64,000 nt of DNA from an uncultured Carboxylicivirga sp. (GTDB lineage Bacteria; Bacteroidota; Bacteroidia; Bacteroidales; Marinilabiliaceae): assembly GCA_947503525.1 (NCBI GenBank), contig CANNEA010000002.1:434001-498000 (forward strand), written 5' to 3'. Made by a program: the position numbers and the translations under genes. The stretch's first letter is position 1; every line of letters starts with the position of its first letter. The notes under the pieces were generated by a model. It was not told where the DNA came from, did no database searches, and saw only the letters and a list, made by a program, of their open reading frames with translations. Positions 7,016 to 16,125 of the stretch are shown here, in pieces.

Positions 7016-8575
7016 TTAATTGGCCAATTGCAGCCCTTTAATCTGGTCTTCAAAGGCTGATAAGGCGGCCTTTGAGCCTTCGCCCATGGCAATTACAATT
7101 TGTTTATAGGGTACAATTGAAACGTCGCCCGCTGCATATACACCTGCTTGTGCTGTGCGACAATGAGCATCAATTTCTATCTCTCCCATTCGGTTAGTAT
7201 TAACCAATTCTGAAAAAGCCTGACTATTGGCTTTTAGACCTATTTGTACAAATACACCGTCTGTTTCAATTATCTCTTTTTCTTGCGTATCGCGATGCAT
7301 ATATTCCAAGCCGGTTACTTTACTGCCATCACCTTCAACATTTAGGGTTTGGGCATTGGTAATCACCTTTACATTCGATAGTCCATTTAATTTATCCTGT
7401 AATACCTGATCGCCTTTTAGGGTATCCATAAACTCAAGTACAGTTACTTCAGAAGCAATGGATGAAAGGTCAATGGCAGCCTCTAAGCCTGAGTTACCAC
7501 CGCCTACTACAACAACTTTTTTGCCTTTATAAAAGGGGCCATCGCAATGGGTACAAAAGGCCACACCGGATCCGATGTATTCGTTTTCGCCCGGAACACC
7601 CAACTTACGCCAACTGGCTCCAGTGGCAATAATTAAGGCCGGTGTAATAATGTTTTCTCCCAATGAGGTCTTAAGGTGCTTATGTCCATCGTGTAATTCA
7701 ACATTTTCAACCATGCGGTTTTCCAGTATATCAATCGGATAATCCTGAAGGTGTTTAATCAAGTTACCCGTTAATTCTGAACCAGTAGTCTGTGGCACTG
7801 AAATCATATTTTCGATGGATACGGTTTCAGTCACCTGGCCTCCTACTTTATCAGCCACAACAGCAACCGAAAAACCTTTTCGAGCTGAATAAACCGCTGC
7901 AGAAACGCCGGCAGGTCCACCACCTACAACCACCACGTCGTATTCTTTTCGAGTTTCAGTACTTGGTTTAAATTCAGAGCCCAATTGTTCTTCCAGCTTT
8001 CCGAGTAGTTCACCCATAGATGAACGACCTACATGCAGTTGTTGACCATTTACGTATACGCTGGGCACAGCCTGTATAGCCAATGCTTCCACTTCTTCTT
8101 TATTGATACCACCATCAATAATCTGATGTGAAATATCCGGGTTAAGAAATGCCATAATATTTAAGGCCTGAACAACATCAGGACAATTGGTACATGTTAA
8201 TGAAATATAACTCTTCAATTCTATTTTGCCCTTCAGGTTTTGAATTCGCTGGGTGAAGAGTTCATCAGGTAGGTTTTTACCTATTCCATCTTGATTAAGA
8301 ATGGCCAATAACAAGGTGGTAAACTCATGACCTGTTGGCACGGCTTTAAATGTAACTGCACTATCATTGCCATCTTTCAAAATAGTAAACTCAAGACCAT
8401 TGCCATCACTTATCTGGCTTGATACTTTCTCAGAGCATGAGGCTACTTCATTCAGCAGGTCAAGTAATTCATCTTTTTGAGGATGTGTAGGTGCAACCTT
8501 CACCTTAAAAGTGTAATGGTGTTTTAAGTTTTTGAATAAATCTGTAACCTGTGATTTTATAGCTTGTTCTAACAT
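7016..8575 (-). CDS. ahpF: Alkyl hydroperoxide reductase subunit F
   Basis: A 519-residue flavoprotein that passes electrons from NADH to the peroxiredoxin AhpC. The N-terminal tandem thioredoxin-fold domain (about residues 1-200) carries the CTNC redox pair at 128-131. The thioredoxin-reductase-like part starts at about 211 with the FAD motif GGGPAG (218-223), then has the CTHC disulfide (341-344) followed by DGPFYKGK, and the NADH-binding motif GGGNSG (358-363). The C-terminal FAD-contact motif YAAGD is present near the end. Length and domain order are standard. It lies 170 bp downstream of ahpC on the same strand, but a terminator and a palindromic repeat in the gap suggest lower or separately controlled expression. 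Confidence 0.96.
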   Translation of the reverse strand: MLEQAIKSQVTDLFKNLKHHYTFKVKVAPTHPQKDELLDLLNEVASCSEKVSSQISDGNGLEFTILKDGNDSAVTFKAVPTGHEFTTLLLAILNQDGIGKNLPDELFTQRIQNLKGKIELKSYISLTCTNCPDVVQALNIMAFLNPDISHQIIDGGINKEEVEALAIQAVPSVYVNGQQLHVGRSSMGELLGKLEEQLGSEFKPSTETRKEYDVVVVGGGPAGVSAAVYSARKGFSVAVVADKVGGQVTETVSIENMISVPQTTGSELTGNLIKHLQDYPIDILENRMVENVELHDGHKHLKTSLGENIITPALIIATGASWRKLGVPGENEYIGSGVAFCTHCDGPFYKGKKVVVVGGGNSGLEAAIDLSSIASEVTVLEFMDTLKGDQVLQDKLNGLSNVKVITNAQTLNVEGDGSKVTGLEYMHRDTQEKEIIETDGVFVQIGLKANSQAFSELVNTNRMGEIEIDAHCRTAQAGVYAAGDVSIVPYKQIVIAMGEGSKAALSAFEDQIKGLQLAN

Positions 8576-8607
8576 GTTCTGGTCGTTTTAGTTTATTAGT
8601 TGTTCGG

Positions 8608-8625
8608 CCCCGATAGCTATCGGGG
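8608..8625. repeat. 18-bp perfect palindrome plus TAGGTG-type repeats
   Basis: CCCCGATAGCTATCGGGG is a perfect palindrome. It is followed by a low-complexity stretch to about 8670 built from TAGGTGCTAGG / ACTAGGTGTTGGG / GTGGGTGCTAG variants. This looks like a dispersed intergenic repeat of the kind seen in Bacteroidota genomes. Confidence 0.7.
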
Positions 8626-8696
8626 TAGGTGCTAGGTCTTAGTTACTAGGTGTTGGGTAGTGGGTGCTAGTAAAGGCAGATAATAATTAGCAGTAT

Positions 8697-8730
8697 AAAA
8701 CTCCAGACTGTAATTGTCCCAGTCTGGAGT
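8697..8730 (-). terminator. Intrinsic terminator after ahpC
   Basis: Arms ACTCCAGACTG (8700-8710) and CAGTCTGGAGT (8720-8730) form a perfect 11-bp stem. On the minus strand it is followed by TTTTA. It sits 15 bp after the ahpC stop and would cut most transcripts before ahpF. Confidence 0.87.
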
Positions 8731-8745
8731 ATGTGATATAAGCGT

Positions 8746-9309
8746 TTAGATCTTACCAACTAAATCTATATTTGGCTTTAAGGTTTCGTTACCTTCTTTC
8801 CATTTGGCAGGACATACTTCAGCAGGGTTTGCATCCACAAACTGAAGTGCTTTAAGTTTGCGCAATAATTCATCAGCATTTCTACCAACATTACCTGCTA
8901 CCACTTCATAAGATACAATTTCACCTTTAGGATTCACGATAAAGGTACCGCGCTCGGCCAAACCTACTTCTTCAATCATCACTTCAAAGCCACGTGATAA
9001 TACACCTGTTGGATCGGCTAACATTGGGTATTTAATTTTTTTGATGGTATCAGAAGTGTCGTGCCATGCTTTGTGTACGAAATGAGTATCTGTTGACACA
9101 GAGTATATTTCAGCACCTGTGGCTTTAAATTCATCGTAACTATTGGCAAGATCTTCCAATTCCGTAGGGCATACAAAAGTAAAGTCGGCAGGGTAAAAGA
9201 AGAATACTGACCATTTGCCCAATACGTCTTCTTTCCTAACTGTTTTAAAATCGTCGTTGATATAGGCTTCTACTTTAAAATCTACAATCTGTTTTCCAAT
9301 CTGTGACAT
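8746..9309 (-). CDS. ahpC: Alkyl hydroperoxide reductase subunit C (peroxiredoxin)
   Basis: A 187-residue typical two-cysteine peroxiredoxin that reduces hydrogen peroxide and organic peroxides in the cytoplasm. The peroxidatic cysteine is C47 in FYPADFTFVCPTE, and the resolving cysteine is C166 in EVCPAKWKEG. The GTFIVNPKGEI segment and C-terminal helix are those of the bacterial AhpC branch that works with AhpF, which is encoded just downstream. Expression is probably peroxide-induced: a matching promoter and OxyR-like site lie upstream at 9358-9424. Confidence 0.97.
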   Translation of the reverse strand: MSQIGKQIVDFKVEAYINDDFKTVRKEDVLGKWSVFFFYPADFTFVCPTELEDLANSYDEFKATGAEIYSVSTDTHFVHKAWHDTSDTIKKIKYPMLADPTGVLSRGFEVMIEEVGLAERGTFIVNPKGEIVSYEVVAGNVGRNADELLRKLKALQFVDANPAEVCPAKWKEGNETLKPNIDLVGKI

Positions 9310-9684
9310 AATTCTAAGTTTTATAATTGTTTATTTCTATTTGATTATTTCTGAAAGCAAAACTACTTCTCAGATCAATATAAGTCAAATAGATAGTGTC
9401 TACATCGATATAGATACAAACTATGTAGTAGGATAAGTACCACAATAACAGTGTATATGGCAGTAATATCTTGATGGGCGACTTTATTTAATTTGCATCA
9501 GGTCTTGAAAAGCGGCCATAATAACTAAGATTAGGATAGGGAGATGCTGCAAATTTTAACAATCGAATAAATGAGACAATTGTTTTAATCCATTCTAAAT
9601 AACAATGTTTTAGTAACTAATAAGATAGCTTAGCGTTAAATAGCTTCAAATAATATTAAATCACACAATTCTAAAAATAATTAC
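9310..9684. other. Divergent intergenic region between ahpC and the PQQ-propeller gene
   Basis: The left third holds the ahpC promoter and OxyR-like site. The remaining part upstream of the plus-strand gene at 9685 is AT-rich. I see no convincing TAnnTTTG promoter for that gene. Confidence 0.5.
9358..9424 (-). promoter_or_regulatory. ahpC promoter with OxyR-like operator
   Basis: On the minus strand a TTTG element (9386-9389) is followed after 20 bp by TAGTTTTG (9358-9365), an exact match to the Bacteroidota -7 consensus TAnnTTTG. Directly upstream (9389-9424) is ATAG-N7-CTAC-N6-ATAG-N7-CTAT. Its second half fits the OxyR pattern ATAGnTnnnAnCTAT fully. The first half differs by one base in the CTAT element and lacks the internal A, and the central spacer is 6 instead of 7. 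The position just upstream of the -33 element suits an activator. Confidence 0.75.
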
Positions 9685-11619
9685 ATGAGAAAAATTCTTA
9701 CATTGGGCATGATATGCCTTAGTATTAGTTTGTTTGCTTCAAAAAGTGCTGATTGGCATCTTCCTGTAGAAGGAAAGCCGGTTAATATTTTCAAACATAA
9801 TTTTACCGGGATTCCAATTTTGGAAACTTCAACGCATTATTATGGTTTAAACCATGTATCTCAGGCGATATTATGGTCAGTTGAGAAATCAAAAACTCAG
9901 AATGCTACAGAAGCAGCTTCTTCGGCTGCTGCTATGAGTGGTGTTGGTGGTGATATGGTAGGTGATGTTGCGGCTTTAACTTCAATTGAAGCCTTTAAGG
10001 AAATTACTTATACCCCATTTGTATCCATTCACAATCGCTTTGTTGATGTAGGAAGCGGAAACATATTGATGGGTACAGGAGAAGATGTGTACAAAGAGAT
10101 CTTATCAGATGACATTATTCCTGAGTTGTATATGCTTTTGGTTAAAGTAAAAGCAGAAGACGGATCAAGAGTGGTTTATGCCATTGATTTAGAAACTCGC
10201 AAAGTGAGCTGGAAACAAAAGCTTGCAGAACCAAGTGGAACCAAAGATGTATTGAAAAAGGCTGCTGGTGCTGCTGGAGTTAGCGGAATGAGCATTAGTA
10301 TTTTTGCTCCAAAAGCAACTGCAGACGGAAACATTGTATACAAAAACGATAATGATTTATTATTGCTAAATGCTAAGGATGGCAGTATTGCCTGGAGAAA
10401 CGAATGTAAGCCTGGAACATTCTTTATGGATGATAAGCAAACCAAGCTGATTTCAATTGAGAAAGCTTCAGGAGCCAGCAGTATGATGTCAACTAGTGGT
10501 GTTGGTAAAGAAATGATGGCCATTGACATCAAAACAGGAAAAATGACATGGTCTAAGCCGGTTAAGTTAGATGAGAAATTCAGAATGCACCTTAATATTG
10601 ACGCTTCTACATTTGTGGTTGCTCATAAGAAGGGATTAAACATCTGTAATTTTGAAACAGGTGAAATGACCTGGAAAAAAGATTTTGGTGCTGAAAATAT
10701 CAAAGAAATTACTGTTAAGCCTGAGGGTATTGAAGTATTCTATGGTAATAAGTTAATGCTGATTGATAAAACCACTGGTAAGAAAGCCTGGAAAAAGGCC
10801 ATCGAATTTGATGTAGATGAAAGCGAAGAAGGCAGCATGATTACCAAAGACTATGATAAAGGAGTTTTCATGGTTGGTCAATCATATGTTGGACTATATA
10901 ATAGAGAGTCTGGTAAGAAAATCTGGGCCATGGGTTGTGGTGAAGGATTTAAAACGGCCTTTGATAATGTGAATAATAAAGTAGCTGTGATGGATGGCAA
11001 GAAGCTTTATGTATTCAATCCTGAAGAAGTAGCTAAGAAGCCGGAAAAGATCAAGCTTGACATAGAGGAGCCAAGTGAAATTACAGGTTTTGAAACCATG
11101 AAAGATGGTTATTTCATTCAAGGTTTGAACGAATATATTTTTGTTGACAAATCGGTTCAGCCTAAGTCACAAAATTATTATAAGCCTTTAAAAACAGATC
11201 GTTTATTAAAAGCTGCCCTATATGCTTCAGCAATGAGTACTGCTGTTATGTCTACCGAAATTACAATGACAGACGCTGATGGCAATGTGGTTGCTTCTGG
11301 TGGTGCATTTATGGATACTGAAAGTGCCCGTGCAATGGGTGATATGTCAGATGCTCAAATTGGCGCGTATCGCAAATTACAAGCTGATGCAGCCTTAAAA
11401 GGTGCTTCTGTTGGCAATCGTGATTTTGCTTTCTTTTTAAAAGGTGAAAAAACAGATGCCGGTGATAAGATGAGTATCGTTAAAATTGAGAAGAACTCTG
11501 GTAAAGAGGTGGATAGTTTTGATTTTGGTGATAACCGTAAAGTAGTTTTCGAATTAGATAAACAAGCAAATAAGCTTTATTTCCTTGACGAAGGAAGCAT
11601 TAAAGTTTATAACTTGTAA
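9685..11619 (+). CDS. Exported PQQ-like beta-propeller repeat protein
   Basis: A 644-residue protein with a signal peptide (MRKILTLGMICLSISLFAS). The mature part contains repeated segments of the PQQ/beta-propeller type: VYAIDLETRKVSWKQKL, LLLNAKDGSIAWRNE, MAIDIKTGKMTWSKPV, CNFETGEMTWKKDFG, LIDKTTGKKAWKKAI, LYNRESGKKIWAMG. Each has the blade-closing Gly-x-x-x-Trp pattern. An alanine- and serine-rich insertion (about residues 72-95) precedes the propeller. No catalytic or PQQ-binding cluster is seen, so a structural or binding role in the envelope is more likely than a dehydrogenase. It is a single gene with its own terminator. Confidence 0.8.
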   Translation: MRKILTLGMICLSISLFASKSADWHLPVEGKPVNIFKHNFTGIPILETSTHYYGLNHVSQAILWSVEKSKTQNATEAASSAAAMSGVGGDMVGDVAALTSIEAFKEITYTPFVSIHNRFVDVGSGNILMGTGEDVYKEILSDDIIPELYMLLVKVKAEDGSRVVYAIDLETRKVSWKQKLAEPSGTKDVLKKAAGAAGVSGMSISIFAPKATADGNIVYKNDNDLLLLNAKDGSIAWRNECKPGTFFMDDKQTKLISIEKASGASSMMSTSGVGKEMMAIDIKTGKMTWSKPVKLDEKFRMHLNIDASTFVVAHKKGLNICNFETGEMTWKKDFGAENIKEITVKPEGIEVFYGNKLMLIDKTTGKKAWKKAIEFDVDESEEGSMITKDYDKGVFMVGQSYVGLYNRESGKKIWAMGCGEGFKTAFDNVNNKVAVMDGKKLYVFNPEEVAKKPEKIKLDIEEPSEITGFETMKDGYFIQGLNEYIFVDKSVQPKSQNYYKPLKTDRLLKAALYASAMSTAVMSTEITMTDADGNVVASGGAFMDTESARAMGDMSDAQIGAYRKLQADAALKGASVGNRDFAFFLKGEKTDAGDKMSIVKIEKNSGKEVDSFDFGDNRKVVFELDKQANKLYFLDEGSIKVYNL

Positions 11620-11639
11620 TCTAAACTTCTTAATATAGT

Positions 11640-11671
11640 AATAGGCAGCCGTAAGGGTTGCCTATTTTTTT
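11640..11671 (+). terminator. Intrinsic terminator
   Basis: Arms AATAGGCAGCC (11640-11650) and GGTTGCCTATT (11656-11666) pair with one wobble around a 5-nt loop. They run into seven T (11665-11671). It lies 20 bp after the stop of the propeller gene. Confidence 0.87.
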
Positions 11672-11966
11672 GTCTGCATTTTAGCCTGTTCAATAAACTA
11701 TAACAGGTATTGAGTAAAGACTTACTTTTAAACTCAAATAATTCTCGTATAATGCGCAAAGAAAGCAAATCGTAGAGAAGGTAAAAGTCGCTGATATCAC
11801 TTTCTATAGCTTTGTGGCCTTTGCGAAACTCTTAGCGATCTTAGCGTGAAACTTTACTTTGGGGCTTCTTCTTCATCTGTGCTTAAAATAGAATATCACC
11901 TAGCTTCTTAAAAGCGATACCCCTGGTGCAGACTATGGTTGAGAGGGTAGATGGTTTTCTAAGAAA
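11672..11966. other. Intergenic region with a TTAGCG-type repeat
   Basis: No gene is supported. At 11811-11853 the sequence TTTGTGGCCTTTGCGAAA / CTTAGCGAT / CTTAGCGTGAAAC shows repeated TTTGCG and TTAGCG words, like a dispersed low-complexity intergenic repeat often met in Bacteroidota. Confidence 0.5.
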
Positions 11967-11998
11967 TAAATAAGGGCCATCCATAATGGATAGCCCTT
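11967..11998 (-). terminator. Intrinsic terminator after the M3 peptidase gene
   Basis: AAGGGC-C-ATCCA (11972-11983) and TGGAT-A-GCCCTT (11987-11998) form a hairpin with one internal mismatch and a 3-nt loop. On the minus strand it is followed by a T-rich stretch. It lies 29 bp beyond the stop codon of the gene at 12028. Confidence 0.75.
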
Positions 11999-12027
11999 GA
12001 ATATATTCGGAGTTGTGTGTAGATAAT

Positions 12028-14145
12028 TTATTCTAATCCACGTTGTCTTAGTAAAGCTTCAATCTTTGGTTCACGTCCACGGAAACCTTTATACATTTCC
12101 ATTGCTTCAACAGTTCCGCCTCTCTCCAAAATGTTTGTACGAAATGCCCTTGCTGTTTCCTGATCATAAAGGCTGGTTTCTTTAAAAGCTTCAAATGCAT
12201 CAGCATCTAAAACACCAGACCAAATGTAGCTGTAATAACCTGCGGTATATCCACTGCTTGCAAAAATATGCATAAAATAAGTGGACTTATAACGAGAGAT
12301 TATTTCGGGCATTAAATCAATGCTCTTTAAATAATCCTCTTCAAATTTATTAACATCAATTGCTTGCTCTTTGGTTTGTGTGTGATAATTCATATCTAAT
12401 AAAGCAGCAGCTAAATATTCAGTTGTAGCAAACCCCTGGTTGAAATGCCCACTGTTTTTCAACTTAGTAACAAGCTCATCCGGAATAACTTCTCCAGTTT
12501 TATAGTGACGTGCATATTCTTTCATTACCGCTGGATCAGAAGCCCAGTTCTCCATAATTTGCGAAGGTAGTTCAACAAAGTCGCGTGGTACAGATGTGCC
12601 AGATAAGCCCTGGTAAGTACAATCACTTAATAGTTGATGCAAACCGTGACCGAACTCATGGAAGAGTGTACTTGCTTCATCAAAACTTAATAAAGCCGGC
12701 TTATCACCTACAGGTTTTGAGAAATTACATACTATAGTAACAACCGGAGGAATGTCATTTCCACCTCTTCGGCTTTGCTTGCGGAAAGCTCCACACCATG
12801 CACCTTGTTTTTTTGTTGCACGTGGATGCCAGTCCATATATAGAATACCTTTATGCGATCCATCTGCTTCCAGTACCTTGAATGCTTGAGCATCTGCATG
12901 AGGTAATGGAAAATCTCCTGTGATTTCTTCAAACTTTAAACCAAGAAGTTTAGTTGCTACATCAAAAGCACCATTACGAACATTGTTTAGTTCAAAATAA
13001 GGGCGTACTTCATTTTCATCAAGATCATATCTTTCCTGGCGTACTTTTTCAGCATAATACCACCAATCCCAAGAGGCCAATTTAAATCCACCCTTTTCGC
13101 GATCAATGATCTTCTGCATATCTGCGCGTTCCTTTTGGGCTACAGGTAAGGCTCTTTCCCAAAGTTCTTCAAGTAATCCATAAACCTTATCAGAAGTATT
13201 GGCCATGCGTTCTTCCAATACATAATCGGCATAGTTATTATAGCCCAAGAGCTTGGCTTTTTTTACACGTAAATTAACAATCTCTTCAATATTAACTTTA
13301 TTATCCAGGCTGTCGTTATTGTTGCCACGCATGTAGTAGCCCTTGTAAAGTTTTTCACGTAATTCACGCTTATCTGCGTATGATAAGAAAGGTAGCATAC
13401 TTGGCTTTTGAGTGGTAAATACCCATTTCCCTTCCATACCCATTTCCTTTGCAGTTTCAGCAGCACCAATTACAGATGATTCAGGTAATCCAGCTAAATC
13501 CACTTCATTTTCAATAACTAGTTTGAAAGCATTGGTTTCATTTAGCACGTTTGTTGAAAATGCATTATACAATTCAGACAATCGAGAGTTGATCTGGCGT
13601 AGTTCCGTCTTTTTCGATTCTTCCAAGTTAACACCACTTCTCACAAAACCTTTGTAGGTATCTTTCAAAAGCATTTTTTGCTCACCTGTTAATTCAAGTT
13701 TGTCTTTTTGCAAGTAAACTTCATTAACACGTGCAAATAGCGATGGATTTAGATTTATATCATCCCTGTGTGCACTCATCTTTTTTCCTACTTCTTCAGC
13801 AATGGCCATAATGCCTTCGGTTCCATGAGCACTTTTCAAGCTGCCATAAACTGACATGACTTCTGACAGGGCCACACCTGCATCGTCCAAAGCTACAATG
13901 GTATTTTCAAAAGTTGCCGCTTCTTTATTATTTATAATTGCCTCAACTTCTGCCTTATGTTCAGCCATGGCTTTGTCAATTGCTGGCATGTAATGTTCAG
14001 GTTTGATTTGCTCAAACGGAGGCACATTAAATGGTGTATCATATTTGCTAAAAAACGGATTCATGTTGTCATCAGTTTTAGGGCTTGGTTGGCAGGCACC
14101 CAATAGCAAGGTGGCTACCATGAAAAATGATAATAGCTGTCTCAT
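12028..14145 (-). CDS. dcp: M3-family zinc oligopeptidase / peptidyl-dipeptidase, lipoprotein
   Basis: A 705-residue protein beginning with a lipoprotein signal (MRQLLSFFMVATLLLGAC), so the enzyme is exported and lipid-anchored. The zinc motif HEFGH is at residues 496-500, followed by the third ligand E525 in RDFVELPSQIMENW. The family segments YMDWHPRATKKQGAWCGAFRKQ and GYTAGYYSYIWSGVLDADAF, which help bind substrate, are also present. This is the Dcp/oligopeptidase-A (M3A) fold, cleaving short peptides, with normal length for a peptidyl-dipeptidase. It is a single gene with its own terminator. Choice between Dcp and OpdA specificity is by resemblance and not certain. Confidence 0.9.
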   Translation of the reverse strand: MRQLLSFFMVATLLLGACQPSPKTDDNMNPFFSKYDTPFNVPPFEQIKPEHYMPAIDKAMAEHKAEVEAIINNKEAATFENTIVALDDAGVALSEVMSVYGSLKSAHGTEGIMAIAEEVGKKMSAHRDDINLNPSLFARVNEVYLQKDKLELTGEQKMLLKDTYKGFVRSGVNLEESKKTELRQINSRLSELYNAFSTNVLNETNAFKLVIENEVDLAGLPESSVIGAAETAKEMGMEGKWVFTTQKPSMLPFLSYADKRELREKLYKGYYMRGNNNDSLDNKVNIEEIVNLRVKKAKLLGYNNYADYVLEERMANTSDKVYGLLEELWERALPVAQKERADMQKIIDREKGGFKLASWDWWYYAEKVRQERYDLDENEVRPYFELNNVRNGAFDVATKLLGLKFEEITGDFPLPHADAQAFKVLEADGSHKGILYMDWHPRATKKQGAWCGAFRKQSRRGGNDIPPVVTIVCNFSKPVGDKPALLSFDEASTLFHEFGHGLHQLLSDCTYQGLSGTSVPRDFVELPSQIMENWASDPAVMKEYARHYKTGEVIPDELVTKLKNSGHFNQGFATTEYLAAALLDMNYHTQTKEQAIDVNKFEEDYLKSIDLMPEIISRYKSTYFMHIFASSGYTAGYYSYIWSGVLDADAFEAFKETSLYDQETARAFRTNILERGGTVEAMEMYKGFRGREPKIEALLRQRGLE

Positions 14146-14417
14146 TACTTCTTTATGTTATTGAATAATAGTTGTTCCCAATTAAGATGGCAATATATAA
14201 TTTAGTGACAAACTACACTATGACAAATCACAGCATCCTATGTGTTATTAGTGCTTTCATTTGAAAGCATTGAACATTGCTTTTAGATTCCTGTTTTCAT
14301 ACGATACAGTTCTTTTCATTTAGCGTGTTGATAAGATTAAAATTCCAACATACTTCATGTTTTAAGAGCTATAATTTGAGTAATATTGCCTCTTCAATTG
14401 GCTATAAAAAAAATAGA

Positions 14418-15284
14418 ATGGTTAAGATTAAAAGCAGAGTATCCAAACCAGATTGGCTGAAAATTCAATTGCCGAATACTGCCGATTATAATTGGATGCA
14501 TAAAACCATAAGAGATAATAAGCTACATACAATATGTACCAGTGGTAAATGTCCGAATGCAGCAGAATGCTGGGGTGCAGGTACAGCCACTTTTATGATT
14601 TTAGGTGACATTTGTACTCGAGCCTGCAAATTCTGTAATGTTAAAACGGGTAAACCAAATCCGGTGGATTTAAAAGAACCTTTGAGAATTGCACGTTCCA
14701 TTCAAATCATGAAATTGCGTCATGCCGTAATTACATCGGTTGATCGTGATGATCTGGAAGACGGAGGTACAGAAATATGGGCGGCAACCATACGTAAAAC
14801 GAAGGAGCTTAACCCGGATACCACCATGGAAGTGTTAATCCCCGATTTTAATGGTTTGCATCATTTAATTCAAACTGTAATGGATGCTAAACCCGAAGTG
14901 ATCTCTCATAATCTGGAAACAGTTCGTCGTTTAACACCTGTTATTCGTACCAAAGCTAAATATGACTTAAGCCTGAAAGTACTGAAATATATTGCTGATG
15001 GAGGAATGGTTGCCAAATCAGGCATCATGCTTGGTTTGGGTGAAAAGGAAGAAGAAGTTTATGAAACCATGGATGACATGTTAGCTGCCGGCGTTACGGT
15101 TGTAACCATTGGCCAATACCTTCAGCCTACAAAAAACCATTTACCGGTATCAGAATATGTTACTCCTGAACAATTCGCTAAATATAAAGAAGTGGGTTTG
15201 CAAAAAGGTTTTAAATATGTAGAGAGCGGACCAATGGTACGTTCTTCTTATCATGCCGAAAAACACATTAATGCCTTAAAGTAA
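14418..15284 (+). CDS. lipA: Lipoyl synthase
   Basis: A 288-residue radical-SAM enzyme that inserts two sulfur atoms into protein-bound octanoyl groups to make lipoate. The auxiliary iron-sulfur cluster ligands are C40, C45 and C51 (CTSGKCPNAAEC). The radical-SAM cluster ligands are C66, C70 and C73 (CTRACKFC). The C-terminal RSSYHA motif, which supplies the serine ligand of the auxiliary cluster, is near the end. The frame can be extended to a TTG at 14277, but the extra 47 residues look non-coding and the ATG at 14418 gives the normal N-terminus. The stop codon directly abuts the lipB start, so the two are coupled. Confidence 0.96.
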   Translation: MVKIKSRVSKPDWLKIQLPNTADYNWMHKTIRDNKLHTICTSGKCPNAAECWGAGTATFMILGDICTRACKFCNVKTGKPNPVDLKEPLRIARSIQIMKLRHAVITSVDRDDLEDGGTEIWAATIRKTKELNPDTTMEVLIPDFNGLHHLIQTVMDAKPEVISHNLETVRRLTPVIRTKAKYDLSLKVLKYIADGGMVAKSGIMLGLGEKEEEVYETMDDMLAAGVTVVTIGQYLQPTKNHLPVSEYVTPEQFAKYKEVGLQKGFKYVESGPMVRSSYHAEKHINALK

Positions 15285-15995
15285 ATGACAATGAAAAATT
15301 CGAAGACTGATTTTGAAGATCTAGGAGTTAAGGACTATAAAGAAGTTTGGGATTATCAGGAGAAATTATTTTCTGAGGTTGTTGATGTTAAGTTATACAA
15401 CCGTGATCATAAGGATGCAGAAAAAGAAATAACTAGCCATTTACTATTTGTTGAACACCCACATGTGTATACCCTTGGAAAAAGTGGGGTTCAAAATAAT
15501 TTGTTAATCAACGATCAGTTTCTGAAGCAGATTAATGCCACATTTTATAAAATAAATAGAGGTGGTGACATCACTTATCATGGCCCGGGTCAATTGGTAG
15601 GTTATCCTATTTTCGATCTTGAAGATATGGATCTTCAAATTAAGAGTTATATTCATAATTTGGAAGAAGCCATTATTGAGGCCATAGCTGAATATGGAAT
15701 TAAAGGGGAGCGTTTGGACGGTGCTACAGGAGTGTGGTTAGATACTAAAGTTCCCGGAAAGGCCAGAAAGATTAGTGCCATTGGTGTAAAAGCCAGTCGC
15801 TATGTATCGATGCATGGCTTTGCTTTAAATATAAATACTGACTTAACTTATTTTAATCATATTAATCCTTGTGGTTTTGTTGATAAAGGTGTTACTTCCA
15901 TGCAGAAAGAGTTGGGTAAAGAACTCGATATGGAAGAAGTGAAATCACTACTGTTAAAAAAAATATCGAAAATCTTTCAACTTAAATTAAGCTAG
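15285..15995 (+). CDS. lipB: Octanoyltransferase
   Basis: A 236-residue enzyme that moves octanoate from acyl carrier protein to lipoyl domains, the step before LipA. Family motifs are clear: HPHVYTLGKSG, RGGDITYHGPGQLVGYPI (residues 92-109), GATGVWL, and the catalytic pair K169 (SAIGVKAS) and C196 (HINPCGF). The start follows the lipA stop without a gap. A second ATG at 15291 is also possible. With lipA it forms a complete two-gene lipoate biosynthesis operon. Confidence 0.96.
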   Translation: MTMKNSKTDFEDLGVKDYKEVWDYQEKLFSEVVDVKLYNRDHKDAEKEITSHLLFVEHPHVYTLGKSGVQNNLLINDQFLKQINATFYKINRGGDITYHGPGQLVGYPIFDLEDMDLQIKSYIHNLEEAIIEAIAEYGIKGERLDGATGVWLDTKVPGKARKISAIGVKASRYVSMHGFALNINTDLTYFNHINPCGFVDKGVTSMQKELGKELDMEEVKSLLLKKISKIFQLKLS

Positions 15996-16125
15996 TGAAG
16001 GATAAATAAATAACTTGTCAAATGTTTTGTTAAAAGATTAAATCTAGCCTCTAGAGGGCAATAACATTTTTGATTTAAGGTTTTTTTTAGAAACATTTGA
16101 GGTCATAAACGGGCTAATTAGATTA

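Noticed and set aside
14277-14417. N-terminal extension of LipA from a TTG start
   Set aside because: The extra 47 residues do not match LipA and look non-coding; the ATG at 14418 gives the normal start.
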